NCBI GenBank assembly: GCA_039000515.1
Contig: JBCFYV010000012.1
Coordinates: 1,253,433-1,317,432, forward strand
Length of the DNA: 64,000 bases
Source of the DNA: Timema cristinae
Taxonomy: Eukaryota > Arthropoda > Insecta > Phasmatodea > Timematidae
Reading direction: 5' to 3'
A model generated the notes under the pieces. The model had not been told where the DNA came from. It saw only the letters and a list, made by a program, of their open reading frames with translations, and did no database searches. The position numbers and the translations under genes were made by a program. This document shows, one piece after another, positions 21,350 through 31,124 of the stretch. Positions within the stretch are counted from its first letter, which is position 1, and every line of letters starts with the position of its first letter.

Positions 21350-23580
21350 ATGGTTTCTTCTTCAAAAAGTTTATGAAGAAAGGTATCCACAACATTTTCA
21401 CCACTATAGACAACAGGAGCTTTGACACATTTACCTTCTAAATCGACTATTACATATGTAAATACTGATGGCGTATGCTTCGTCATTTTTGAAGTTGATG
21501 AGTGATCAGGCTGCGCTACAGACTGCGCTTATAAGCTATATGAGCTTGTGTTTATAGGATAGGAGGGAGGTGTGGGTGTAGACGTTAAAACACAAGCATA
21601 ACAGTTTTATAATATTTATTTAAATCGTGAAAAGTATACACACAGTGTAAAGTATACTGTGAATATTTATAATACATATTTATTAGTATAAACATAACTT
21701 TTTTTACAATATTTATTTATACACAGTGAAAAGTATACTGCGAATATTTACAATATAGGGAGAATAGCCTCGGTACTAAATATCCTATATACATAGAGAC
21801 GGTTTTCAATTTAAAAGAAAATAAATATATATACAAACAGTTTATTATATATATTTGAATAGATTTAAAATAAATATATATATATATAAACAGTTTATTA
21901 TATTTGAATAGATTTAAAATACATACAAACAACTAATTGACTAGAAAAAAATCAGGTAGGCGGAGGATTGTACTGGAAAATAAAAAAATATAAAAAAGTA
22001 ACCCGGGTTTATAAAATAAATTTTAAAAAATATGCTTGTTTTCATGCAGAAAAATATGAAAAGAAAATCTCAAATAGTGGAACTGTCTAGAGTGAAAGAA
22101 AAAAAGATGATTATTCAGCCCGTCTAAATAATCACCTTTTAGGCGTGGCGAGTGAGTTTACAAGGACTCTGATACCCAAACGGCAACGTATTAAAATATT
22201 ATGAATCCCTTAAGTAGACTTTCCTCGCAACATCTGTAAGCTAATCTAAAAGTCAACCCTCCCCCCAAGGATATATATTTAGTTGATAGCGTATCTGTCC
22301 ACAGAGTAAAGGGTATCCCTTAGTAAATCTAGTTTATTAAACCTTAATTACTTCCTGTAGATATGTAGACTCTAAATAGACAATATAAGTTTTAATATTC
22401 AGGATAAGGTAATCAAATAAAGCACGAGTTTTTAATATATAATTGAGAGAGAGAGAGAAGGGAAGTCTTTGCTGCGCACCGTACCATTTAAATAACTTGT
22501 AGCTTACTTATTCATTAACGTGTGAGAAAGTTTCTTCGTGTCAATCCATAGCAGACAGTTATTGTTTTGTTTTTCAGCAAACCCGAGACTCATGATAGAG
22601 AAAAAATAAGTATCGTTCATGTAGTAGCGCGCGCACACACACACACACACACACACGCAAATTCATTATGATTATTATGATAAGCCCAACTTATATTCAC
22701 ATGTATTCATTTCTTAAGCACTTTCATTCTGTGTCATCTAACGAATAAAATTAGTAATTATGACTTTTTTCAGCATCTTGTGCTAGCACAGACATATCCA
22801 TATTTAATTAATGGTATTATTACTACTCATACAATAATTTAAATACGCTCATGAGGTAGGAATAATGAAAGTATTTATGGAGGAGGGATAAGTGTACCAG
22901 CCTTTGTATGGAGGGAGAGTTGGAAATATCTGCAGTTTAATAGGACAGTGTTCGAACTCCAACCACGTCAATGAACCATACGCGACAAGTCCCGTTTCGT
23001 TACTTGTATTTGAATACAATTATGAGGACCTTGAATTTATTTTAAATATCATAAGGAACAATCACGACGACTACATTTTATTAAATAAGGTTTAACTTTT
23101 ACATCTGTTCCTAAGTTAAATACCTAGGGAAAAATTATGGAGGCTATATATTTTGATAACATAAATAATAACTTTTACATAAACTTATAAGTTAAATATC
23201 TAGGGAAAAAATCAGGGTGTTTATATAACTTTTACATAAATTCAAGTTATAACGCTTTAAATATCTAGAGATAGTGTGTTAATTAATTCCCTTAGCACAA
23301 ATAAAATAATAACAGATTTTTATATTTCCATCATACATTAATATATATTTATAAAATTATATAACTGTCCCAAATTAGGGTTTTGTAATGCCTCAAGGAC
23401 TATAATTTTTTATTTAATAAATTCACTAAAAATGATAATAGAAAGAGCTTCTATATTTCGGTAACCCGTTGAAGTAATTAAATATTGAGTTACTGTCACA
23501 CATAAGAATACTTTATCAATACAGCAAGTTGTTAACACTTTCAATGAATACTATTATATACGTTTTGATTTATCCAACGC
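21350..23580. other. AT-rich stretch without a supported gene
   Basis: Contains TA-rich runs (21840-21940), a (GA)n run near 22443, a (CA)n run near 22630 and a degraded SINE B-like piece near 22877-22960. The segment 23020-23225 holds repeated TTACAT...AAGTTAAATACCTAGGG units. Part of it (about 22990-23150) recurs at 28790-28914, next to the assembly gap. Open frames here are short and lack recognisable domains. Confidence 0.5.
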
Positions 23581-23623
23581 TATTATTTATGATTACTCCC
23601 TCATTGACACCTGGAGTCGAACC

Positions 23624-23676
23624 AGGGACTTGTGACGCAATAATATATGGCTTGTATTTAAAAAAGTAATTAGCGT
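23624..23676. repeat. Left 53-bp inverted repeat
   Basis: Starts AGGGACTTGTGACGCAA and ends AAGTAATTAGCGT. Its reverse complement, with few mismatches, lies at 24203-24255, so the pair bounds a ~630-bp segment. No target-site duplication is obvious. Confidence 0.75.
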
Positions 23677-23772
23677 CTATCCCCCTAGATAGAGCAGAGG
23701 AGAAACACATCAAGCCTCGGCGAGAGAGTTAGGGCGATTGGAATATAACAGTAAATAGTTCAGGCTCGGGAG

Positions 23773-23804
<32 letters not shown>

Positions 23805-23947
23805 TTACATACACACTTTCTTTTATTATTATAGATTCCTGTTCTATTAATATAAATACGCGGACTTCCGATCGTCGTTAAAGTTTTATGCCCATGGCAT
23901 AGATCGTGCAATACGCCTCTGTGATTGCGCAAACCATATCAGGTCTT

Positions 23948-23955
23948 TATAAATA
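23948..23955 (+). promoter_or_regulatory. TATA box
   Basis: TATAAATA with a TCAGA initiator-like site about 20 bp later, which is closer than usual. The next ATG (23997) opens a frame of only 31 residues, ending at 24090-24092, rich in Ala, Leu and Cys. Any transcript is speculative. Confidence 0.25.
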
Positions 23956-24202
23956 CCATTATCTATCAGACCGCTCCCAGCTACCTACGCGATCAGATGT
24001 GCCGGCTCAACGCAGCGCTATGTGCAACCGCAGGTACACTTTGTTTAGCAAATACCCTCGCGACATTAGCGGTGCTCGTACGGCCTTTCTAGGACTCTCA
24101 ACTAGATAAACTAGCGGTATTTTCCACTCTCCCTCTACGCAAAGGTGGGCTCACTTCCCGATTTCTGATCTATTAGCGTAATAAGTATAGCAGCCGCTTA
24201 AA

Positions 24203-24255
24203 ACGCTAATTACTTTTTTAAATACAAACCATATATTGTTGCGTCAAAAGTCCCT
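24203..24255. repeat. Right 53-bp inverted repeat
   Basis: Partner of 23624-23676. The enclosed segment holds a (CA)n run (23775-23804) and a TATA box at 23948. Confidence 0.75.
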
Positions 24256-24257
24256 GA

Positions 24258-24365
24258 TTGTGAGGAATGCCTGACCTCTACTGTGGTCTGGATTCCACGT
24301 TAAACTGTAGGTCCACCATTTTCATCTCACATTCACCCAAACGGGTAGTAAGACGCGGTGATAAA
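24258..24365 (+). mobile_element. SINE A 3' fragment
   Basis: Body and tail of SINE A only (GAATGCCTGACCTCTACTGT, CACGTTAAACTGTAGGTCC, ACGGGTAGTAAGACGCGGTG). It begins directly after the 53-bp inverted repeat. A small SINE B body piece lies at 24120-24190, and another SINE B fragment at 24690-24755. Confidence 0.65.
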
Positions 24366-24769
24366 TGTGTGTATCAGCTAACAACGCTCTGTTCCTGGAT
24401 GCTGGAACACCTTGTGTGTATATGTGTGTGTGAGAGAGAGAGCTGTCATAGACCTGGGAGTGGTTTTTTCACCTTCCATCTAGGCATATATCGGTTATTA
24501 ATACGGATAACCCGCACGTTTTGCCTGAAAGGTTACGTGTCACTCATATAGTTAGGGCAAGGGGATGTCATGGGTTCGAATTTTCGACATTCAAATTTCT
24601 TTGGTCCTATACTATTAGTGTAAATAAGCGAGGAAATCTGAATAGAAACATTTTCCTATCGTCAGGGAGGGGGGAGGGGGGAGGCCGGAGTTCAAATCTC
24701 GCTCGGGGGAACGATGCGTGTTTTCCACTCTCCCTCTACACAAATGCCGAAAACAAAGATTTTTTTTCA

Positions 24770-25980
24770 TAATAAATAAGAATCTCATGCTTTAATCTCG
24801 TGTCGAGAGTAGTGCCTTAAACCGTGTGGTCATTCTTTATGTTAAGAACTACGTGCTAAGCTAAATACCTGTTTCATATTGGTTATAGATACAATTTAAA
24901 TCCTAACAATTACTGAGCATTAGCCATTTCATTTATTTTTACTTAGTCCGCTCTTGCATAGGACGAGAGACTTTTTACATTATTTTGCCAATGTCCTCAA
25001 AAGGATGGTCAAACTGGTGCTGTGTCTGGAGCATGTCCGCGTTCATGCTGTGTATGAGATTGACTGACTGGTAACGGTATTAGTAGTGAGGGTTGCACCT
25101 CAGCCCACTCGAGATAGTATTGTGATGAGTTGTTATCGCAAACTGTGTAAACATCGTTGTGCTTCAACATATAGCCCGTATTTGTGTATTAAGGGTAATA
25201 TCTGAGTATGAAAAGTTATAGTCCATTTTCGGTATGAATGTATAAGGGAACCCCGCTTCCGTTCAAAACCCTAATCATACCACCCACCCCGAAACCTTCC
25301 CGCCACATTGATTGTAGACTTCCCACCCGCGAGCGCCGAGCCATCATTTGCAACCATCCCGGGGGAGGGCATGTTGATTGATTATGAATAATTTTTAATT
25401 GGTAATTGATTATCTATTATGAGTACGAGGCGTTCGGGAATGTTTCTAGTGAATAAAACACAGATATTACAAATATATATGTATATATATGCTAATGGTT
25501 GATTAATTATCAGGAAGCCCTCCCCTACAACCCCTAATCCGCAACATCTTTGGCGGGGACTATATAGAGTCTAGAGCAACAGCCTTGGCGGGGAGAATAG
25601 AATATGTTATCATGAATCAGCACTAGCTACTATAATGACGAGTTCAAATTGTTATCGTTTAGCAGTCAGATCCGGGTGGTTTTCCACCAGGGATTTAATG
25701 ATTGCCTCCCTCGGTTAGTCAACGAGTTTTAGAAAAACATGTTGAGTGACTTGAAACAATTTATACCCTGTTCGGCAAAAGATAAACTATAATCCATGTA
25801 TCTGAAAGGGATGTCAAACCAGGTCCTCTGATCAAATAAGTATTAGTTGCACAGCGTAGGGTTATACGCACTTATGTTGACGTGTGAGATGAAATGGATG
25901 ACCTACATTTTTTTTAGCGTTGAATCCTAATAAAGGCGGAGGCGTCATTTGTTAATGAGTTAGAAAATAAACTTGGGGAA
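24770..25980. other. Intergenic, no gene seen
   Basis: Unique-looking sequence with a G/C-rich piece and AT run at 25310-25425, similar to 17845-18015, and repeated GGCGGGGA pieces at 25548-25600. It leads into the TATA promoter at 25997. Confidence 0.4.
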
Positions 25981-25996
25981 TAACAAAATGAACGAT

Positions 25997-26004
25997 TATA
26001 AATA
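25997..26004 (+). promoter_or_regulatory. TATA box
   Basis: TATAAATA in GATTATAAATAGACC, with an ACAGTC initiator-like site about 23 bp downstream and the ATG of a spliced gene 61 bp after the box ends. Inferred polymerase II promoter of the gene at 26065. Confidence 0.55.
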
Positions 26005-26064
26005 GACCTCAAAATCATTACAGTCGATCATTATAGTCTGTGATTGCATCTGATAAACAACTAA

Positions 26065-26661
26065 ATGAGTTTTGACGAGCTTAAAAACTGGTTCAATTTC
26101 GGTAAGTTTTAAAACGTTTTTTTAAATATTTTAATGGGTAGCTATTCTACTTATTACATCTTTGGTGTAGAGAGGTATTTGCTCTTTTTTTTAGAAGACA
26201 CAACATCAGCGCCTGCAGCCTCGGTGGCTCCCGATAGTCCAGATCTGTTGGAGCTTTTTACCGAGGATGGGATTTGCTTGGCGGAAAACGACTGGTCCAT
26301 GGGTAAATAGAGGTCTACAATATATTTTGGCAGTGTTTTTTTTACACCCCTACCGTGATAGTAGTCAATATGTATTTATTTAATTTCAGATTTTTGGGAC
26401 GTGACACCGCCTGTGCAAGTGCCACCCCAAACACTAACGGCTCACTCGGGTCCCAAACCAACGACATGTCAGTCATCCCCAAGGAATATAATTATATTTT
26501 GGGATAGTGCGAGAGGCTAGATCGTCTACTTGAGACTCAGGATGGTGTGCAGGAGCCGCCACCCCCAAACACTGACGCCTCACTTGGGGCTCCAGCGGCC
26601 GCCATCCCCGAGGGCTATAGCGATGTTTTGAATGAGCTCCAGCTGCTAGATCAACGCTTAT
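26065..26661 (+). pseudogene. Spliced acidic protein with phase-1 introns, decayed third exon
   Basis: Exon 1 is 26065-26101 (MSFDELKNWFNF). The intron 26102-26194 starts GTAAGT and ends in a T-rich tract with TTAG. Exon 2 is 26195-26302 (SPDLLELFTEDG, ENDWSM). The intron 26303-26389 starts GTAAAT and ends TTTCAG. Exon 3 is 26390-26661, closing at a strong TTAT|GTAAGT donor. All three junctions are phase 1. Exon 3 holds two copies of a ~40-residue unit. The second is clean (PPPPNTDASLG, IPEGYSDVLNELQLLDQ). The first has lost one C, and its matching frame has a TAG at 26505-26507, so the spliced frame stops at 26518-26520 (91 residues). The product is acidic, with no known domain; a transcription-activator-like role is only a guess. 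The continuation after 26661 was not found. Confidence 0.5.
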
Positions 26662-26694
26662 GTAAGTCTCGACTATTATTGTAAATTGTCTGTT

Positions 26695-26925
26695 TAGAGG
26701 TAAAACTCATTAAGTGCATTTTTTTGCTTGAATGAGTTTATATGTGTTAAAATTTCAAGATCTATAAGAAGAGAAAGTCATTAAGTGCGTAAACTTATAT
26801 TTTATCTATTAAAAAAAAAAAGAAATCATCAAATACAACATTGAAAGATTCTTTGCCAGGTAAAAGTCATCATTATATTATAAAATCATTTCAAGCAAAA
26901 ATGCACTTAATGAGTTTTACCTCTA
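26695..26925. mobile_element. MITE with ~34-bp inverted ends and TA target sites
   Basis: The left end GAGGTAAAACTCATTAAGTG (26697 on) and its reverse complement ending 26923 pair over about 34 bp and are flanked by TA on both sides (26695-26696, 26924-26925). At ~231 bp, with no ORF and a TA duplication, it looks like a Tc1/mariner-type MITE. It sits in the presumed intron downstream of the 26662 donor. Confidence 0.7.
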
Positions 26926-27489
26926 AGACGATGAAATATAAAGCTTAATCACTTCCTCACTACAAATGCTTGGCAAACAACATTTCAACCGAGAGGGAAA
27001 AAAAAGAGTGTTACAAACTTAGCTCGTTCATTTCTCGATACGATTAATTAACAGTTAGCGTAGGGGTTTGTACATGGTTCAACTCCAGAAGCGGTTAAAA
27101 AATGTTATTTTGATAAATTATAAGCCACTGTACAGGTTTTGTGTCTGCCTGTTTGATTACCAATGTTGGTTTGATAAATTAAACCACTATTAACAAATCC
27201 AAACTCTCAACAAAGTTAATCTAAAAATTTGTCACTAAACACACACAGACAAAATTCCGCTCTCTTATTATTAGTGTCTGTAGGTATCTATAGCAAGTGA
27301 CATATGAAGATCACATGACTTGGCGTATTAATCTAGAAAGTTTTTCTAGCTGTCGATATGGCCATTCCTTAGAAAATCGTTGCATGTATATACAAATACA
27401 TACATACATAAGTAGATGGCCCGGCGTATGGCTCCAATTTGACCTTAGACGCCGAGTTGTTTGACGTAATCATTGCGTGTGATGTCGCA

Positions 27490-27508
27490 ACCCCCCCCCC
27501 CCCCCCCG
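27490..27508. repeat. Poly-C tract
   Basis: About 18 C residues in a row directly before the GGCGCC array; the length is likely uncertain in the assembly. Confidence 0.8.
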
Positions 27509-27529
27509 GGTTTTCCCTGGTGAATCATA

Positions 27530-28150
27530 CCTGGCACCAGTTTGGCAGCTCGACAAGCAAATAGAGACAGGAATAGATCGTGACCTTGAAAGAGTGAGCT
27601 AGTACACGATGTTATTGAACCCCGGCAACTCTTTACCCTCTCTTTCTATGTGGCAATGTGTTTTCCTGATGACTGGCGCCAGTCTGGCGCGTTGACAAGA
27701 CAAGTCGAGACAAGAATAGATCACGACCATGAATGATGTCGCAACCCTCATTTGCAATGGGTTTTACCGATGACGTCATCGATCTGTCGCAACCCTGATA
27801 CACATACCTGGCGCCAGTTTGGCGGGTCGACAAGATAAGTCGAGACACGACCTTGAATAATGACACGACTTTGAATGATGTCGCAACCCTCACTTGCAAT
27901 GGGTTTTACCGATGACGTCATCTCTCTGTCACAACCCTTATGACTCATACCTGGCGCCAGTCTGGCGTGTTGACAAGACAAGTCGAGACAAGAATAGATC
28001 ACGACTTTGAATGATATCGCAACCCTCATTTGCAATGGGTTTTACCGATGACGTCATCTCTCTGTCGCAACCCTTATTATTCATACCTGACGCCAGTTTG
28101 GCGGATCAACAAGACAAGTCGAGACACGACTTTGAATGATGTCGCAAACC
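27530..28150 (+). repeat. TGGCGCCA/TGACGTCA tandem array, downstream set
   Basis: Five units begin near 27530, 27671, 27807, 27950 and 28086 (period 136-143 bp). Each has a CCTGGCGCCAG-like palindrome and GACAAGACAAGTCGAGACAA (or a variant). Most then have ATGATGTCGCAACCCTC, GCAATGGGTTTTACC and the palindrome GATGACGTCATC (27770, 27911, 28047). The first half of the unit matches 18405-18545 in the same orientation. Repeated palindromic arrays bordering a gene block recall the homologous regions of large insect DNA viruses; that is analogy only. Confidence 0.8.
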
Positions 28151-28159
28151 TCACTTGAA

Positions 28160-28914
28160 TCCATATCTCCTCTAGTAAATCTTGTAGTTATCAAATAAAG
28201 CCTAACTAAATTAAGGCTAAACATAATCAAAATAAGTTAATATATAAAGGCCTAATTTAAAAGGAGGATAATTCTTGGGAAACTAAGTTTTATGGCAAAA
28301 GTATATTAGTATACTCACTGGGACTCTGAATAAATAGTTGGTTAAAAGAATCATTTAACGAACCACGATCTCCCGTCACCGTCCTCGTTGCTAAGGTGTA
28401 TTAACGCATAGCTCACCGTACCAAGAGTCAAACATAGATTCTCGCACCTAAACGATAAAATCATATAGAATTGAAAGGTGCGCTATACCGATATAACTCA
28501 CGTTAAACAGAGTATATTATTATTTCATTTATATTGGATTTTTTTCTCTACATACATATAATTTACTAACTCCTTAATAATTGTAATATTTTAAAGTGTT
28601 ATGAACTTATACTTATGAGCGGAAAAAAAACACACCCTCTTTGCACCTGAGAGGGTTCGAACCACGTCTTCGTTGAGTGGAAAAATTCCCACCAGGGTTC
28701 GAACCACGATTAGGAATCTCTTCTTCGCTAATGATGTGTGAGTCGCTTCAGAGTACAAAAGTAATTTCATCCCGCCATACGAGCTCCGCTTAGTTACTTG
28801 TATGTGGATACAATTATGAGGATCTTGAATTTACAATCACGGCGGCTACATTTTATTAAATAATGTATAACTTTTACATATGTTCATAAGTTAAATACCT
28901 AGGGAAAAATCACG
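28160..28914. other. Repeat fragments up to the assembly gap
   Basis: No gene is seen. GGTTCGAACCACG pieces at 28651 and 28698 look like degraded SINE heads. 28790-28914 is homologous to about 22990-23150 and ends at the N run. Confidence 0.45.
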
Positions 28915-29014
28915 NNNNNNNNNNNNNNNNNNNNNNNNNNNNNNNNNNNNNNNNNNNNNNNNNNNNNNNNNNNNNNNNNNNNNNNNNNNNNNNNNNNNNN
29001 NNNNNNNNNNNNNN
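28915..29014. other. Assembly gap (100 N)
   Basis: Exactly 100 N, the usual placeholder for a gap of unknown size. The left flank is a dispersed repeat that also occurs at 23 kb. Order and distance across it are not proven. Confidence 0.99.
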
Positions 29015-30700
29015 TGATTATGTTCTAATTAAAATCGAGAATATTGCCGTAACATTATTTTAATATTCTGTTAGTGAATCCTAAAATGATGCTGTTATAG
29101 ATAAAAATAAATGACAGACACATTATAAGGGTCGTTTAAATGTTTGGATAAATGAACTAGGTCCATACAGGTGTACATTATGTCTTTATATACCTTTTTC
29201 CAAGTGAAAATACTAAACAGGCAAAAAATAAAGTTAAAAAATTAATTAGAAAATAAAATGAAATTATTTTCTAAAATTATAAAATAAAATTCCATGGCGT
29301 CAGCCCGAATTCGATCCATACCGACCTAGCGTCCACCATATGTTGGCGACGATAGTGCCAACTTATGATAATAGAGGTGTATGGGGTCAACACAACGGCC
29401 ATTTATCTCAGTTTTCTAGACCGGAGTCGCTACCTTAAAAAACCAACATTATTATTCAAGTAGCTCCTCATTAGTTGTCCCTCGTTCGAGATCCACTGCT
29501 TCACAGCAAATATAAAGTGCCGGGGATCGACACCAGGACCTATGGATTTGTAGCCTTGAACTCAAACAAACCACTGGACCAAGAGAGACGGTATTTTTTA
29601 TTATCTTTTAGAGTTCTGGCAAACAAATATAAAATAAATAGATCTCCTGCTCAAATGGAGCCCTTAATTTAAAATAAATTGTGCAACTATCATGCTCCTG
29701 AATTATTTGTATTTTTTTAATAAATAGTTCATTTTATATTATATTATGCTTTATTTACAAATATTTTAATGGAATTTGAAATAGTAAATATATAGTATAT
29801 TAGTACTGTAACCAGAGCCTCAGCTTATTTTTCAGATGGAACGGGACGGACAGTTACAATCAGCCATGGTCATCTCTTTAGGGGAAACCATCATAAGTCA
29901 GAGTGGAGAGGTTCCGTCAAGATGAACATTACAGTTCGTCTGAAAACTCGGCTAGATTACCTCAGTTTGGAACTCTAACCAAGGAGCGCTGACCACCAAC
30001 GGAGGGGGAGAAGGTTCGGGTTATGCCCCGCGGGTGGAGTGAATCACAAGCCCCTCCACCTACCCGTGGTATAACCGAACAAAGGGAGGGTGAAAGTTTG
30101 GTCGGGGGATGGGGAGAGTTTCGCGAGGTTGCAGGAGGATCCTGACTCGTCACTAATAAGAGTGCAGCGGAATCAAGACAAGGTACAGGTCGAAACAAGC
30201 AACTATACACTGACTAGAGGTACAGGTCGACACAAGCAACATCACTACAAGGTACAGGCGACACAGATACGCACTGAAAGACTAAAGTTAAGAGAAACGC
30301 CGAGGATGAGTGAAGACGTGCAAGCTTATCATATCTTGATGCCGGAGCGACTTTACTCAAACATTTGTGTTCTGTTCCTACATATGTATAATCGTATTAA
30401 TTTATTTACCAAACCTAATACATAATCCAGCTGTAACCTAAGTTTTATTTCGAGGACGAATAGTACCACGTCTTGTTCCAGCTACCACTATAATACATCA
30501 TTTGAGTAGGGAGGAGTAACGTAAAATTTAGATAAAGTGTACCCACACTTGAGTAGATGAAATGTGGGAAGCCACTTCGGCGAGCCGGTTTCCAACCTAG
30601 GCTCTACCGTCACTGGCAAGCCAGACAAGACACGACTGATGCCTTTGATCGCAAGCGGACTGGTGCAGTTCCTTTGTTTAGCTGAACAAGTCTATAGTTT
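29015..30700. other. No supported gene; one short hairpin
   Basis: Mostly AT-rich. Open frames at 29475-29672 and 30090-30425 have no recognisable domain and run through repeated GGTACAGGTCGAMACAAGCA pieces (30182-30240). The hairpin at 30014-30080 is listed separately. Confidence 0.4.
30014..30080. repeat. Short hairpin (27-bp imperfect stem)
   Basis: GTTCGGGTTATGCCCCGCGG pairs imperfectly with the downstream CCCGTGGTATAACCGAAC across a ~15-nt loop. It may be a small foldback element or a structured RNA segment; no terminator context applies in a eukaryote. Confidence 0.55.
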
Positions 30701-30702
30701 AA

Positions 30703-30957
<255 letters not shown>

Positions 30958-31124
30958 ATAGTATAACTTATCTGGGTGTAATTCACAGATGTGAGGGTAA
31001 CAACTACCAGGGGAAGTTTCCGCTTTGAAAAATGTTTTTTAATTCCCTTTGAGAAATTTTTCAAGCATTTAAACGGAACTATTTCCAAGCTTAAACGTTC
31101 ACATTTTAGTTGAACTTATTCAAC

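Noticed and set aside
27633..28035. Overlapping minus-strand frames of 88 and 95 residues
   Set aside because: They are translations of the 139-bp array and share its repeats.
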